A DNA stretch of 64,000 nucleotides from Lautropia sp. (GCA_030528325.1 JAUMZD010000007.1:34227-98226), one strand, 5' to 3'; positions 37,614 to 47,888 are shown, counted from the first letter of the stretch. Made by a program: numbers and translations. The notes: generated by a model from the sequence alone, not told the origin.

Positions 37614-39113
37614 GTGAAGTTCCCACGTCAGACAGCCCCTGTCTTTCCCGACCGGTTCTCCTCCCGGCAACGCCGATGGCCATCGCAGGCATTCGGCGCC
37701 CTGCTGTGCCTTGGCCTGCTCGTTCAGACCGGGCAGGGAGCATTCGCACACGGCACCGATAGCCCCCCCGGGACGACACCTTCCCGGGCGGACGACGTCC
37801 TCTACACCGTCCAGCCGAACGACACGCTGATCGGCATCTCGCGCAAGCGCCTGGACACGCCTTCCCGCTGGCAGGATGTGCAGCAGTACAACGGGATCGA
37901 CAAGCCACGGCGACTGCCACCGGGCACCATCCTCCGGCTGCGCCCCGAGTGGCTGAAGCCTTCGGCCGCGATGGCCATGCTGAGCAGCGCCTCGAATCAG
38001 GTGAAAGCCGATGGCAAACCGGCCGCGGCCGGATCGGCCCTGCCGGAAGGCAGCATCATCAGTACCGGTGCCGACAGTACGGCAGTCATCAGGCTGCCCG
38101 ATGGCACACAGCTTCGCATTCCATCCGCCAGCCAGGTTCGCATCAGGCGCCTGCGCGCCTATCACGGCGAGAAGGATCTGGACGCACTGTTCCAGCTCGA
38201 CAGGGGCGGCATCGAGCCCGACTCCCCCGGCCAGCGCAAGCGGCCGCTGAAGATCCAAACCCCTTCCGGCAATGCAGCCGTGCGGGGCACCCGATTTCGC
38301 GTGCAGGCCACCGACAGGCGCAGCACCATCGAGGTGCTGCGCGGTCAGGTGGAAGGCAGCAACCGGGCAGGTGCCGCGCTGGTCGATGCTGGTAACGGCG
38401 CCTACTTCAGCCCAGGCAAGGCCCCCAGGGTCGAGCCCCTGCTGCCCGCCCCCTCTCTGGCTGCACTCGATGGCCAGCGCTACGTGGAGAGCAATCCGAC
38501 GCTGACGCTTCCACCACTGGGGAAGGCCGTCGCCTACCGGGTCGAGGTCTCGGCCGACGAGCAGTTCAACCGGCTGCTGCTCGATACCCGCACGAAGAAG
38601 CAGGGCGTGCAGTTCAGCACCCAGACCGACGGTGTGTATTACCTGAGAGTCCGCCCTGTGTCGGCCCAGTCGATCGAAGGGCACGACAGCCTGGCACGCA
38701 TAGAAGTGCGGGCTCGGCCGCTCCCCCCCTCCCTGCACCCGCTGACCTCACCGGTGCCCGCAGGCCTGACCACGCTGAAATGGACGGATCGCTCCCCCAC
38801 TGCACAGCCTGAGTCACGACGCTATCGGGTGCAGATCGCACTGGACGACCGCTTCGAGCAGGTGCTCCATGACGAGATCCACCCCGGCCAGGAAGCCAGC
38901 CTGTACCTGAGCGCCCGGATCACGCCGCTCGCCCGCTGGTGGCGGGTCGCCGCCATCGACGGCAGCCATCAGGGGCCCTTCAGCCCGCCGGGCCATTTCG
39001 TCATCGCACCACCGGCCCCGATCCAGACGGGCGTGCCGCTTCCGGTCGTCCGGTCCGGCCATCATGAGCCGATCCGCACCGGCAGCGGAGACTTCCTGAT
39101 GCGATCCAACTGA
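37614..39113 (+). CDS. Secreted LysM-FecR domain protein
   Basis: A 499-residue exported protein with an N-terminal signal (ALLCLGLLVQTGQGAFA). It has a LysM domain at about 62-108 (VLYTVQPNDTLIGISRKRL) and a FecR domain at about 130-245 (GSIISTGADSTAVIRLPDG, TPSGNAAVRGTRFRV). Two later beta-rich modules follow (YRVEVSADEQFNRLLLDT, YRVQIALDDRFEQVLHD). The GTG start has GGAGGAG at a good spacing. FecR domains often sense or present periplasmic signals, and LysM binds peptidoglycan. Between the regulator and the kinase, it is a candidate sensory partner for the CHASE2 kinase. Confidence 0.82.
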   Translation: MKFPRQTAPVFPDRFSSRQRRWPSQAFGALLCLGLLVQTGQGAFAHGTDSPPGTTPSRADDVLYTVQPNDTLIGISRKRLDTPSRWQDVQQYNGIDKPRRLPPGTILRLRPEWLKPSAAMAMLSSASNQVKADGKPAAAGSALPEGSIISTGADSTAVIRLPDGTQLRIPSASQVRIRRLRAYHGEKDLDALFQLDRGGIEPDSPGQRKRPLKIQTPSGNAAVRGTRFRVQATDRRSTIEVLRGQVEGSNRAGAALVDAGNGAYFSPGKAPRVEPLLPAPSLAALDGQRYVESNPTLTLPPLGKAVAYRVEVSADEQFNRLLLDTRTKKQGVQFSTQTDGVYYLRVRPVSAQSIEGHDSLARIEVRARPLPPSLHPLTSPVPAGLTTLKWTDRSPTAQPESRRYRVQIALDDRFEQVLHDEIHPGQEASLYLSARITPLARWWRVAAIDGSHQGPFSPPGHFVIAPPAPIQTGVPLPVVRSGHHEPIRTGSGDFLMRSN

Positions 39114-39126
39114 CCCTGCCCGGCCC

Positions 39127-41493
39127 GTGCTCTGCAACCTCCGACGCTTCCTGTCCCAGCATCGCTTTCGCACCACGCCCGGCTGGCGCCCACTGTCCGA
39201 ATGGCTGCTGATCACGGTCGTCCTGCTGGCGCTCACGCTGTATTTCGGGCCGTGGATGCAGCATGCCTCACTGAGGGACATGCTGCCCGACCCCACCAAC
39301 CGGCGGGGCCTGGCCACGCCCATCGACCACCTGAACCTGCGTCTGTATGACCTGGCGCTCGAGACCGATCAGCACATGCCCAGCGGCAATGTCGTGCTCG
39401 TCGACATCGACGACATCAGCATGTTGCAGATCGGACGATGGCCCTGGCCCCGCCCCGTCATCGCCGCGCTCGTCAACCGCATCGCGGAGGCGCGTCCCGA
39501 AGCGCTGGGCATCGACATCCTCTTCGCCGAGGTCTCCCCCCTCCCGCATGATGACCGGGTTCTGCGAAGCAGCCTGCAGAAGGCCGCCGACAACGGCACA
39601 CGGGTGATCCTCGCCGTCGGCAAGGAAGAAGGCACGAACAATTACCTGCCGCTCTACCCGCTGGACCTGATCAGCGCGGGCAACACGCTGGGCCATGTCA
39701 CGTTCTATCCGGGCGTCGATGGCCTGGTTCGGGGGCTCTATCAGGAAGAAGGCCATCTGCCGGCCCTGGCCCTGGCCCTGGTCGAGCCGGCGGCCAGGCC
39801 ACGCCGTGCCGACACGCTGAACATGCTGCTCGAGCGCCGCTGGGACGTGCGCTCGCCGTTGCTGATCGGGCACCTGTCCGTGCTGCCGGAAAAGATTTCT
39901 GCCGCGGCACTCTTGCGGGGGGATATCTCGGCCCGGCGTCTGGCCGGCAAGAAGGTGCTGCTGGGCAGCACAGCCATCGGCTCCGGTGACTTCTTCGTCA
40001 GCCCGCTCGTTGGCGAGACCCGCCGCATCTCGGGACTGGAGCTGCACGCCGTCACCGCCGAGGCCCTGCTGGCCAACAACCTGAAGCGACCGCTGCTGCC
40101 CTGCATCCAGGGCACGATCGACGTCGTGCTGCTGCTGCTCGCCATGCTGCTCCTCTACCGCACGGGGCCGATGCGGGGCCTCCTGATCATCGGGGCGCTC
40201 AACATCCTGCTGCTGCTCGTCTCATGGATTGCCTTCAAGGCAGGCTGGTGGTTTGCCCCGGGCAGCGTGCTGGCCGCCACCTTCGTCGCTTACCCGCTCT
40301 GGAACTGGCGGCGCCTCAGCGCCGCATCGGCAGGATTGCTGGTTCAGGCCCGATCGCTGGAGCTGTTCGGTGGCGTCTTCGGCCAGCGCAACACCGTGCC
40401 CGCCCCCCGCGAACCGATTGCGGCCCAGCTCGCCCGCATCGAGGATGCCACCGTGCAGGTGGGCCGGCTGAACCGCTTCCTGGCCGACAGTCTGCAATGT
40501 CTGCCCCACCCGGTGCTGGTGGCCGACCACCAGTTCCAGATCCTGCTGTCGAACCAGCGCTTCATGGACGCCTTTGGCGGCCCCCGCAAGACCGGCACCG
40601 ACCTGAAACATTGTTTCGACAGCATCTTCGGCGAATCGGCCCTGTCGTTCCAGGACGACCCCAAGCGACTGGCCGGCGAGCACCAGGACAGCCAGAACCG
40701 GCACTGGCGGGTGGATGTCAGCGGCACAGGCGCCACCCCGGAAGAGCGTCGCTGGCTGATCCAGTTCGTCGACCAGACGGCCCGGCGGCAGGCCGAGCGT
40801 GAACGGGAAGAAACCCTCTCCTTCCTCTCGCATGACCTTCGCTCCCCACAGGCCACGATTCTGGCCATCATCGAGCAGTTGCGGCACTCCGACAACCGCC
40901 TGGAACGTGATGCCGGACTGGACGAGCTGGCCCGCCACTCGCGGCGGGCACTGGAGCTGACGGACGGTTTTCTGGCCTACACCCGTGCCGAGGCGAAACG
41001 TATGCAGACAGCCGACTACGACCTGAACATGCTGATGGGCGAAGTCATCGACCTGGCCTGGTTCGGCGCCTCGACCAGACAGATCCGGCTCCATCACCAT
41101 GACACGGCCGAACCGGCGTGGGTCGCAGGCGACAGCGACCTGCTGCGGCGCGCGCTGTCGAACCTCGTCGAGAACGCACTGCGCCACAGCCCGGTCGGCG
41201 GGGAAATCCACCTGAGCGTCGTCGAGGACGGCCCGAACTACCGCCTCACCATCCGGGATCAGGGGCCCGGCATTCCCCCTGAACAGCAGACCCTGATCTT
41301 CAAGCCTTTCTGGCAGGCCAAGCACAGCGGGACCAAGGACGGACAGAAACAGCAGGGCGGCAGTGCGGGCCTGGGCCTGGCCATGGTGCAGAAAACCGTC
41401 GAGCGACATCATGGCAGCATCCGTGTATTCAATCACCCGGAAGGGGGCGCCTGCTTCGAAATCACACTGCCCAGACTGGATCACGGCATATAA
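39127..41493 (+). CDS. CHASE2-domain sensor histidine kinase
   Basis: A 788-residue membrane kinase. One N-terminal TM (LLITVVLLALTLYF) precedes a periplasmic CHASE2 domain (VVLVDIDDISMLQIGRWPWP, ALGIDILFAEV), followed by three TMs (VVLLLLAMLLLY and on). A PAS-like linker, the HisKA box FLSHDLRSP (His569) and an HATPase with NLVENALRHSP, DQGPGIP and GLGLAMVQKTVERH follow. The GTG at 39127 is taken as start. It forms a unit with the upstream LysM-FecR protein and response regulator; the stimulus is unknown. Confidence 0.85.
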   Translation: MLCNLRRFLSQHRFRTTPGWRPLSEWLLITVVLLALTLYFGPWMQHASLRDMLPDPTNRRGLATPIDHLNLRLYDLALETDQHMPSGNVVLVDIDDISMLQIGRWPWPRPVIAALVNRIAEARPEALGIDILFAEVSPLPHDDRVLRSSLQKAADNGTRVILAVGKEEGTNNYLPLYPLDLISAGNTLGHVTFYPGVDGLVRGLYQEEGHLPALALALVEPAARPRRADTLNMLLERRWDVRSPLLIGHLSVLPEKISAAALLRGDISARRLAGKKVLLGSTAIGSGDFFVSPLVGETRRISGLELHAVTAEALLANNLKRPLLPCIQGTIDVVLLLLAMLLLYRTGPMRGLLIIGALNILLLLVSWIAFKAGWWFAPGSVLAATFVAYPLWNWRRLSAASAGLLVQARSLELFGGVFGQRNTVPAPREPIAAQLARIEDATVQVGRLNRFLADSLQCLPHPVLVADHQFQILLSNQRFMDAFGGPRKTGTDLKHCFDSIFGESALSFQDDPKRLAGEHQDSQNRHWRVDVSGTGATPEERRWLIQFVDQTARRQAEREREETLSFLSHDLRSPQATILAIIEQLRHSDNRLERDAGLDELARHSRRALELTDGFLAYTRAEAKRMQTADYDLNMLMGEVIDLAWFGASTRQIRLHHHDTAEPAWVAGDSDLLRRALSNLVENALRHSPVGGEIHLSVVEDGPNYRLTIRDQGPGIPPEQQTLIFKPFWQAKHSGTKDGQKQQGGSAGLGLAMVQKTVERHHGSIRVFNHPEGGACFEITLPRLDHGI

Positions 41494-41494
41494 T
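41489..41494 (+). promoter_or_regulatory. TATAAT, possible -10 box for hemA
   Basis: A perfect -10 consensus overlaps the end of the kinase gene, about 70 bases before the hemA ATG. No good -35 hexamer is visible 16-18 bases upstream, so this is only suggestive. Confidence 0.35.
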
Positions 41495-41562
41495 CCGACG
41501 TTATGATCGATCGTCCCCCTGCCCAGCACCGGGAGCACCGGGGCTTCTGAGCCTATTCCGAC

Positions 41563-42834
41563 ATGGCATTGCTTACCCTGGGCCTCAACCACACCACCGC
41601 GCCGCTCTCGCTGCGCGAAAAGCTCGCCTTTCCCACGGCCGAGACCATCGGTGCTGCGCTGGACGATCTGCGGAGACACATGAAATCGCTGGCCCCCGAG
41701 GCGGCCATCCTGTCCACCTGTAACCGCACCGAGATCTACTGTCAGACCAATGCCCCCGAAGATGCGGGCCACGCCCTGACCGAGTGGATCAGCCAGCACA
41801 AGCGGGTCGAGGACGACTCGCTGCCCCAGCACCTGTATCTGCTACCCAATCAGGGCGCCGTACGCCATGCCTTTCGCGTGGCCAGCGGCCTCGATTCGAT
41901 GGTGCTCGGCGAACCGCAGATTCTGGGCCAGATGAAGGCCGCCGCCCGTGTGGCGCAAGACTCCAACATGCTGGGCAGCCACCTGCACCAGCTCTTCCAG
42001 CGCTCCTTCTCCGTGGCCAAGGAAGTTCGCACGCAGACCGCCATCGGCGCCCAGTCGGTGTCGATGTCGGCCGCCAGCGTACGCCTCGGTGAACAGATCT
42101 TCGAGCGGCTGTCCGACTGCTCGGTGCTGCTGATCGGCGCCGGCGACATGATCGAGCTGTGCGCAGCCCACTGGGCGCCGCACCCCAGGCAGATGGTCAT
42201 CGCGAACCGGACCGTCGAACGGGCGCAGGCCCTGGCCAGCCGCTTCGGCGCCAGCACGATGACGCTGGCCGAGCTGCCGCAGCAGCTCGACAAGTTCGAC
42301 GTCGTCATCTCGTGCACCGCCAGCACGCTGCCGATGATCGGCCTGGGCATGGTCGAACGTGCCGTCCGGCAACGCCGGCACCGCCCGATGCTGATGATCG
42401 ACCTGGCCGTGCCCCGCGACATCGAGGACGAAGTGTCGCGGCTCGACGACGTTTTCCTGTACACAGTGGACGATCTGCGGGAAGTGGTCGATGCCGGTCT
42501 CGAAGGCCGCAAGATGGCGGTGGCCGAGGCCGAAATCATCATCGACACGCAGGTCAGCGCCTTCATGCACTGGCTCCAGCAGCGCCAGGCCGTGCCACTC
42601 ATCCAGGATCTTCATGCCCGCAGCGACGCCGTTCGCCTGGCCGAGCTGGATCGCGCCCGAAAGATGCTGGCCCGCGGCCAAGACCCGGCCGAAGTCCTCG
42701 AGGCCCTGTCGAAGGCGCTCACCCGCAAATTCCTTCACGGCCCCACCACGCTGCTGAATCGCCACGGCGCGCAGGACGGCGAGCTCGCCAACATGCTGAG
42801 CAGGCTGTTCCCCGGCCCCCGGGGCGGTCGCTAG
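41563..42834 (+). CDS. hemA: Glutamyl-tRNA reductase
   Basis: A 423-residue NADPH enzyme that reduces glutamyl-tRNA to glutamate-1-semialdehyde, starting C5 heme synthesis. The catalytic region [10 protein letters not shown] holds Cys53. [16 protein letters not shown] is the usual N-terminus, with [15 protein letters not shown] and the NADPH-binding VLLIGAGDM. The C-terminal dimerisation helix includes [13 protein letters not shown]. It heads a run with prfA and prmC, a common betaproteobacterial order. Confidence 0.95.
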   Translation: MALLTLGLNHTTAPLSLREKLAFPTAETIGAALDDLRRHMKSLAPEAAILSTCNRTEIYCQTNAPEDAGHALTEWISQHKRVEDDSLPQHLYLLPNQGAVRHAFRVASGLDSMVLGEPQILGQMKAAARVAQDSNMLGSHLHQLFQRSFSVAKEVRTQTAIGAQSVSMSAASVRLGEQIFERLSDCSVLLIGAGDMIELCAAHWAPHPRQMVIANRTVERAQALASRFGASTMTLAELPQQLDKFDVVISCTASTLPMIGLGMVERAVRQRRHRPMLMIDLAVPRDIEDEVSRLDDVFLYTVDDLREVVDAGLEGRKMAVAEAEIIIDTQVSAFMHWLQQRQAVPLIQDLHARSDAVRLAELDRARKMLARGQDPAEVLEALSKALTRKFLHGPTTLLNRHGAQDGELANMLSRLFPGPRGGR

Positions 42835-42864
42835 TTCGCGCCCTCTGCCACTCGCCCTGCCCTG

Positions 42865-43965
42865 ATGACGATGAAAGACGCCCTGCGCGACAAGCTCGAA
42901 CGCATGAAGGATCGGCTGGACGAGCTCAATGCCCGGCTGGCCAGCGAGGACATCGGCCATGACATCAGGCTGCTTCGCACGCTGAACCAGGAGCATGCCG
43001 AGCTGAGCGAGGTGCTGGACGCCTATGCCCAGTGGCAGGCAGCCAGCGCCGACCTGACGGCCGCCCGCCAGATGCGTGACGACCCGGAGCTTCGGGAGTT
43101 TGCCAATGAGGAGGCCGCCCAGGCTGAAAGCCGGGCCGCCGCACTGCTGGAGACGATCGAGACGCTGCTTCAGCCCAGGGATCCTGACGACCAGCGCAAT
43201 GCCATGCTCGAAATCCGGGCAGGTACCGGCGGTGACGAAAGCGCCCTCTTTGCCGGTGACCTGCTGCGGATGTACCTGCGCTATGCGGAGCGGCGCGGAT
43301 GGCAGACCGAGATCATGTCCGCCAGCGAAGCCGAACTGGGCGGCTACCGCGAAGTGATCGTGCAGATCACCGGCCAGCAGGTCTACGGCCGCCTACGTCA
43401 CGAGTCCGGCGCGCACCGTGTACAGCGCGTGCCGGTGACGGAATCGCAGGGCCGCATCCATACCTCGGCCTGCACCGTGGCCGTGATGGCCGAAGCCGAC
43501 GTGGATGGAGACATCCAGATCCATCCCGACGAGCTTCGCATCGACGTGTTCCGTGCCTCGGGCGCCGGCGGGCAGCACGTCAACAAGACCGAATCGGCCG
43601 TGCGGATCACCCACCTGCCGACCGGTACCGTGGCCGAGTGCCAGGACGACCGCTCCCAGCACCGCAACCGTGAAAAAGCCATGGCCGTGCTGCTGACCCG
43701 CCTGCGCGACGCCCGCGAGCAGGCACGGCACGCCGAGACATCGGCCCATCGCAAGAGCCTCGTCGGCACGGGGGATCGCTCCGAGCGAATCCGCACCTAC
43801 AATTTTCCGCAGGGCCGGCTCACCGACCACCGGATCAACCTGACGCTGTACAAGTTGCAGTCGATCATGGATGGCGACCTCGACGAACTGACCGATGCGC
43901 TGATCAAGGCGCGAATCGCCGAGCAGAGCGCTGACAACGATGAGCACCCATCCCAGCCGTCTTGA
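42865..43965 (+). CDS. prfA: Peptide chain release factor 1
   Basis: A 366-residue class I release factor for UAA and UAG stops. The catalytic [15 protein letters not shown] is at about 233-247, with [19 protein letters not shown] before it. The PxT anticodon-like tripeptide region is around [15 protein letters not shown]. An alternative ATG lies two codons later. The 3' end overlaps prmC by 26 bases, fitting co-translation with the methylase that modifies this factor. Confidence 0.95.
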   Translation: MTMKDALRDKLERMKDRLDELNARLASEDIGHDIRLLRTLNQEHAELSEVLDAYAQWQAASADLTAARQMRDDPELREFANEEAAQAESRAAALLETIETLLQPRDPDDQRNAMLEIRAGTGGDESALFAGDLLRMYLRYAERRGWQTEIMSASEAELGGYREVIVQITGQQVYGRLRHESGAHRVQRVPVTESQGRIHTSACTVAVMAEADVDGDIQIHPDELRIDVFRASGAGGQHVNKTESAVRITHLPTGTVAECQDDRSQHRNREKAMAVLLTRLRDAREQARHAETSAHRKSLVGTGDRSERIRTYNFPQGRLTDHRINLTLYKLQSIMDGDLDELTDALIKARIAEQSADNDEHPSQPS

Positions 43966-44938
43966 TCAGCTGATGCGCGACAGCGCCCTGCCCCGACATG
44001 AAGCCCGTCGCCTGATGAGCCTCGTGACCAGCCAGCCGATGACCTGGCTCATCGCGCACGGCGATGACGAGGCCGGCCCCGACACGCAGCAGCGCTTCGA
44101 GGCCCTGGCCGCCCGCCGCCGTGCCGGCGAACCGCTGGCCTACCTGACCGGCGAGCAGGAGTTCTACGGCCGGGCCTTTCTCGTCTCACCGGCCGTACTG
44201 ATTCCCCGTGCCGATACCGAAACCCTGATCGACGTGGCACTCGAGAAACTGGCAGAAACCGGCAGCCGCGATGCAGGATCAGCCTCCCATCCGGCGCCAG
44301 TGTCGGGATCAGCCCCGGCCGCACCCTCCGCCCCTGTCCCTGTCCCTGCCTCAGGCTCAGGCTCGGGGTCGGGCTCGGGTTCGCTCCGCATCCTCGACCT
44401 CGGCACCGGTAGCGGCATCATCGCCATCACGCTGGCGCTCGCGCTGGCCGGACGGCCAGGGGCAAAAACACAGGTTCACGCCGTGGACCGCGCCGATGCG
44501 GCCCTGGCCGTGGCCCGGCAGAATGCCACCCGACTGGGCGCGACGGTGCAATGGCACCAGGGCAGCTGGTGGGATGCGCTGCCGGCCGACTGCCCGCCCT
44601 TCGATCTGGTCGTCGCCAATCCCCCCTACATCGCGGCGGGCGACCACCATCTGCAACAGGGCGACCTGCGTTTCGAACCTCCCGAGGCACTGGCCGCCGG
44701 GCCCGACGGGCTGGATGACCTGCGCCTCATCATCGCCAGCGCCGGCCAGCACCTGAGCCCCGGCGGCTGGCTGCTGTTGGAGCATGGTTATGATCAGCAG
44801 GCACCTGTGCAGGCCCTGCTGCAGGCCGCCGGCCTTGCCGGCGTGTTCACCCGGCGCGACCTGGCAGGCCAGCCCAGGGTCAGTGGTGGACAGTGGCTTC
44901 ACCGGGGCAGCGCCGCCCCACCGGGTGCGGCGGCATGA
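43940..44938 (+). CDS. prmC: Release factor glutamine methyltransferase with Ser-Gly insertion
   Basis: A 332-residue SAM enzyme that N5-methylates the GGQ glutamine of release factors. The helical N-terminus includes [19 protein letters not shown]. The SAM site is [17 protein letters not shown], and the substrate-binding motif is [12 protein letters not shown] (about residue 227). Between the N-terminal part and the SAM domain there is an unusual low-complexity insert of about 35 residues, ending (SG)n, encoded by short GGCTCG-like repeats. E. coli PrmC is about 277 residues, so this insert accounts for most of the extra length. Confidence 0.92.
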   Translation: MSTHPSRLDQLMRDSALPRHEARRLMSLVTSQPMTWLIAHGDDEAGPDTQQRFEALAARRRAGEPLAYLTGEQEFYGRAFLVSPAVLIPRADTETLIDVALEKLAETGSRDAGSASHPAPVSGSAPAAPSAPVPVPASGSGSGSGSGSLRILDLGTGSGIIAITLALALAGRPGAKTQVHAVDRADAALAVARQNATRLGATVQWHQGSWWDALPADCPPFDLVVANPPYIAAGDHHLQQGDLRFEPPEALAAGPDGLDDLRLIIASAGQHLSPGGWLLLEHGYDQQAPVQALLQAAGLAGVFTRRDLAGQPRVSGGQWLHRGSAAPPGAAA

Positions 44939-45169
44939 CAAGGGTCATTTCCCTAAAGCAGATGATCAGACTAACATTGCCGGCAGCCGCAGATTCATCG
45001 CTGCCAGCTGCCTGGCCACAAGTCTACCCGTTCCGGTTGATGGAGGCCTGACTGCCCCCATCATCATCTTTTCAGGAAAGGCCAAGCAACCCGGCCCACA
45101 GGCAATCCGCCTCTTGCCAACCCGGGCAGGCCACTTCTCCCGTTACCTCACCGTTTGCAGAGAGTCGTC

Positions 45170-45493
45170 ATGGACGTTCAGGAATTCATCAAGCAAGTCG
45201 TCACCGATCACCCGGTCGTGCTCTTCATGAAAGGCACGGGACAATTCCCGCAATGTGGTTTCTCCGGCAAGGCCATCCAGATCCTGAAGGAAGCCGGCGT
45301 CAAACAGCTGGTGACGATCAACGTGCTGGAAGATGCCGAAGTGCGTCAGGGCATCAAGGATTTCAGCAACTGGCCCACGATCCCGCAGCTTTTCATCAAT
45401 GGCGAGTTCATCGGTGGCACCGACATCATGGACGAAATGCTGGGCTCGGGCGAGCTGCAGAAGCTGATCCCCGAAAGTGCCCGCGAGGCCTGA
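45170..45493 (+). CDS. grxD: Monothiol glutaredoxin, Grx4 family
   Basis: A 107-residue CGFS glutaredoxin that carries and transfers iron-sulfur clusters with glutathione. The active site PQCGFSGKA has Cys29. VVLFMKGTGQFP and WPTIPQLFINGEFIGGTDI are the family blocks for glutathione binding. ATG 45170 gives MDVQEF; an open frame a few codons upstream starts at TTG and is unlikely. The gene follows prmC after about 230 bases. Confidence 0.95.
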   Translation: MDVQEFIKQVVTDHPVVLFMKGTGQFPQCGFSGKAIQILKEAGVKQLVTINVLEDAEVRQGIKDFSNWPTIPQLFINGEFIGGTDIMDEMLGSGELQKLIPESAREA

Positions 45494-45509
45494 TCAGCGC
45501 CGATCCCGT

Positions 45510-45655
45510 CCGTCGCGGGCTGCAAACCAGCCGCGACGGGCCCATTTTGCACCCGCTTCTGCCCCATGGCTCGGGCCATGGGGCGGCGAATCGAGCACAA
45601 AGCGTGCTCGGCGGGGCAGGTTTTCGCCTTCGCGATTCCTGCCGCCCAAGCCCCT
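45510..45655 (+). repeat. Intergenic structured repeat, copy 3 (left tip missing)
   Basis: Starts at GTCGCGGGCTGCAAACC, lacking the left terminal repeat, and runs to TTCCTGCCGCCCAAGCCCCT. The central hairpin is GCCCCATGGC, loop TCGG, GCCATGGGGC (45561-45584). The third is CGAGCAC/GTGCTCG. Both are perfectly paired although bases differ from copies 1 and 2. Confidence 0.85.
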
Positions 45656-45661
45656 GGCGCC

Positions 45662-46600
45662 TCAGACCAGTCCGGTCTGCTCGTCCGCGCCCAGATGGAT
45701 GTTCATCGACTGGACGGCAGCACCGCTCGCCCCCTTGCCCAGGTTGTCGAGCCGAGCCACAAGCAGCGCCTGCCGGTCATGGCCGAACACGAAGAGATCG
45801 ACCCGGTTGGTGTCGTTGCTGCCCTGCACATCGAAGAAGCCATCGGTGATCTCGACATCCAGCGAGTGGACGCGCACGAAAGCCTCTCCGGCGTAACGCT
45901 CCGCCAGTGCCTGATGCACGGCCTGCCGACTCGCCTGCCCACCGAGACGACCAAGATCCAGTGGCACGCTGACGGCCAGCCCCTTGTAGAACGGCCCGAC
46001 CACCGGGCTGAATAGCGGCACTTCCGCCAGACCGGTATAGCGCTGCATCTCGGGCAGGTGCTTGTGCTGCAGCCCCAGCGCATAGGGACGCGGTGCCTGC
46101 AGCGCAGCAGCCGAATCGCCCTGATACTGCTCGATCATCTTCTTGCCACCGCCGGAATAGCCGGTCAGCGACGTGGCCGACACCGGCCAGTCGGCCGGGA
46201 GCAGACCCGCATCCACCAGGGGCCGCAAAGCCAGAATGAATGCACTGGCATGGCAGCCCGGGTTCGCGATGCGCTTGCTCTGGCGGATGCGCTCACGCTG
46301 GGCCGGCTCAAGCTCCGGCAGGCCATAGACCCAATCCGGGCTCACCCGATGCGCCGTGCTGGTGTCGATCACGCAGGTGGCTGGATTCTCGACCAGCGCC
46401 ACCGACTCACGGGCAGCCGCATCGGGCAGGCACAGGAAAGCCACATCGGCCTCGTTCAGCAAACGGGCTCGTTCGGCCGGATCCTTGCGCAACGCGGCAT
46501 CGATCCGCAGCACCGAAATGTCGGTTCGCTGTTTCAGATAATCATGAATCTGCAGCCCGGTGGTGCCTTCCTGACCATCCACGAAAACCTTGTATGTCAT
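45662..46600 (-). CDS. argC: N-acetyl-gamma-glutamyl-phosphate reductase, type 2
   Basis: A 312-residue NADPH-dependent enzyme of arginine biosynthesis, reducing N-acetylglutamyl phosphate. The N-terminus [20 protein letters not shown] is the short-form (type 2) signature. The catalytic Cys is in [11 protein letters not shown] (Cys116). [16 protein letters not shown] and [13 protein letters not shown] follow. I start at ATG 46600 (MTYKVF), as preceding residues do not match the family. The repeat element lies directly after the stop codon. Confidence 0.95.
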   Translation of the reverse strand: MTYKVFVDGQEGTTGLQIHDYLKQRTDISVLRIDAALRKDPAERARLLNEADVAFLCLPDAAARESVALVENPATCVIDTSTAHRVSPDWVYGLPELEPAQRERIRQSKRIANPGCHASAFILALRPLVDAGLLPADWPVSATSLTGYSGGGKKMIEQYQGDSAAALQAPRPYALGLQHKHLPEMQRYTGLAEVPLFSPVVGPFYKGLAVSVPLDLGRLGGQASRQAVHQALAERYAGEAFVRVHSLDVEITDGFFDVQGSNDTNRVDLFVFGHDRQALLVARLDNLGKGASGAAVQSMNIHLGADEQTGLV

Positions 46601-46722
46601 GCTGATATCGTCCTGATTGATCGGGTCATGCCGCCGTCGCGGGTCGGGTGGGTACCGGCCCATTTGCACCGCAGCAGCACAGCCTGCACACTAACACTTT
46701 TCCCACGCATTGACATCACGCC

Positions 46723-47289
46723 ATGAGCCGTCGTCTGATCATCGCGATCACCGGAGCCAGTGGCGCCGTCCTCGGCGTCCGGCTGCTGGAGCACCTCCGT
46801 CAGCACGACGGCATCGAAACGCATCTGGTCGTCTCCCCGGCCGGCTGGCAGACGGTGGCCACCGAGCTCGAGCAGGGCCGTGCCGACATCGAGGCGCTGG
46901 CCGACAAGGTTCACCCGATCAGGGACGTGGGCGCGAGCATCGCCTCCGGCTCCTTCGTGACGGACGGCATGATCGTGGCGCCCTGCTCCATGCGCACACT
47001 GGCGGCCATTGCCATGGGCCTGTCGGACAACCTGATCACCCGCGCCGCCGATGTGGTGCTGAAGGAACGCCGTCGCCTCGTGCTGGTGACGCGAGAGGCG
47101 CCGCTGAACCTCGCCCACCTGCACAACATGACCCGCGTGACCGAAATGGGCGGCATCATCTACCCGCCAGTACCCGCCTTCTACCAGCGCCCGGGTGACC
47201 TCGACACCGTGATCGAGCACATGGCAGGCCGTCTGCTCGACCTCTTCCAGATCCCGCAGAACCTGAATCCGCCCTGGGAGCCCCGCTGA
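46723..47289 (+). CDS. ubiX: Flavin prenyltransferase
   Basis: A 188-residue flavin prenyltransferase that makes prenylated FMN for the UbiD decarboxylase of ubiquinone synthesis. The N-terminal RLIIAITGASGAVLGVRLLE binds FMN. SGSFVTDGMIVAPCSMRTLA and LVLVTREAPLNLAHLHNM are the family blocks, and the PPVPAFYQRP end is typical. Divergent from argC with about 120 bases between. Confidence 0.95.
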   Translation: MSRRLIIAITGASGAVLGVRLLEHLRQHDGIETHLVVSPAGWQTVATELEQGRADIEALADKVHPIRDVGASIASGSFVTDGMIVAPCSMRTLAAIAMGLSDNLITRAADVVLKERRRLVLVTREAPLNLAHLHNMTRVTEMGGIIYPPVPAFYQRPGDLDTVIEHMAGRLLDLFQIPQNLNPPWEPR

Positions 47290-47392
47290 CCCTGCCCATC
47301 TTGTGCCGGCGCCCGCATGGCCTCATATGAAGAACATGCCCATCGGTCCGCCCTTGGGGAGCCGTTCACCGACCACCGCCGGAGACACGACC

Positions 47393-47764
47393 ATGAGTTC
47401 GCACACCATCCGCATCCTGCTCGGCTGGCTGATCAACGCCACCGCCATCTTTCTGCTGCCACACCTGCTGAATGCCGTCCAGATCAGGAGCTTCGGCACG
47501 GCCTTGCTGGTGGCCATCGTCATCGGCCTGCTCAACACCTTCATCCGGCCAGTTCTGCTCGTGCTGACCCTGCCCGTCAACGTGCTGACACTGGGCCTGT
47601 TCACGCTACTGCTCAACGGTCTGATGTTCTGGGCTGCCTCGGGTCTGGTGGATGGCTTCCACGTCGCCGGCTTCTGGTGGGCCGTGCTGGCCGCCATCAT
47701 CTACAGTGTGATCAGCAGCCTGATCAGCACGCTGTTGCTGAACGGCGAACGCCGCTCGGACTGA
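47393..47764 (+). CDS. Phage holin family 4-like small membrane protein
   Basis: A 123-residue membrane protein with four hydrophobic segments (LLGWLINATAIFLLPHLL, ALLVAIVIGLLNTF, VLLVLTLPVNVLTLGLFTLL, AVLAAIIYSVISSLISTLLL). The pattern matches the Phage_holin_4_2 family, which is usually chromosomal rather than phage-encoded. GGAGA lies before ATG 47393; an upstream ATG 47303 extends it by 30 residues with poor character. It follows ubiX on the same strand. Function unknown. Confidence 0.85.
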   Translation: MSSHTIRILLGWLINATAIFLLPHLLNAVQIRSFGTALLVAIVIGLLNTFIRPVLLVLTLPVNVLTLGLFTLLLNGLMFWAASGLVDGFHVAGFWWAVLAAIIYSVISSLISTLLLNGERRSD

Positions 47765-47822
47765 ACCAGGGCATGCGGCCACGGCCGGCCATGTCACCAG
47801 CCGTGGCCGTCTCTGCCAGATC

Positions 47823-47888
47823 AGGGCCTGTCAACGCACACCCGGCGGGGCTTCGGGCGCCGGGCGAGATAAGTGCATGACAGGCCCT
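47823..47888. repeat. Nested inverted-repeat element
   Basis: AGGGCCTGTCA and TGACAGGCCCT form a perfect 11-bp outer stem. Inside, GCAC/GTGC pair, then CCCGGCG/CGCCGGG. The whole 66 bases folds as one long cruciform between the holin-like gene and the convergent CAP lipoprotein gene. It may act as a bidirectional terminator or be a REP-like mobile unit; a partial relative lies near 27960-28020. Confidence 0.7.

Noticed and set aside
47303..47764. Holin-like protein as evidence of a prophage
   Set aside because: The Phage_holin_4_2 family is widespread as a chromosomal gene and no other phage gene is nearby.
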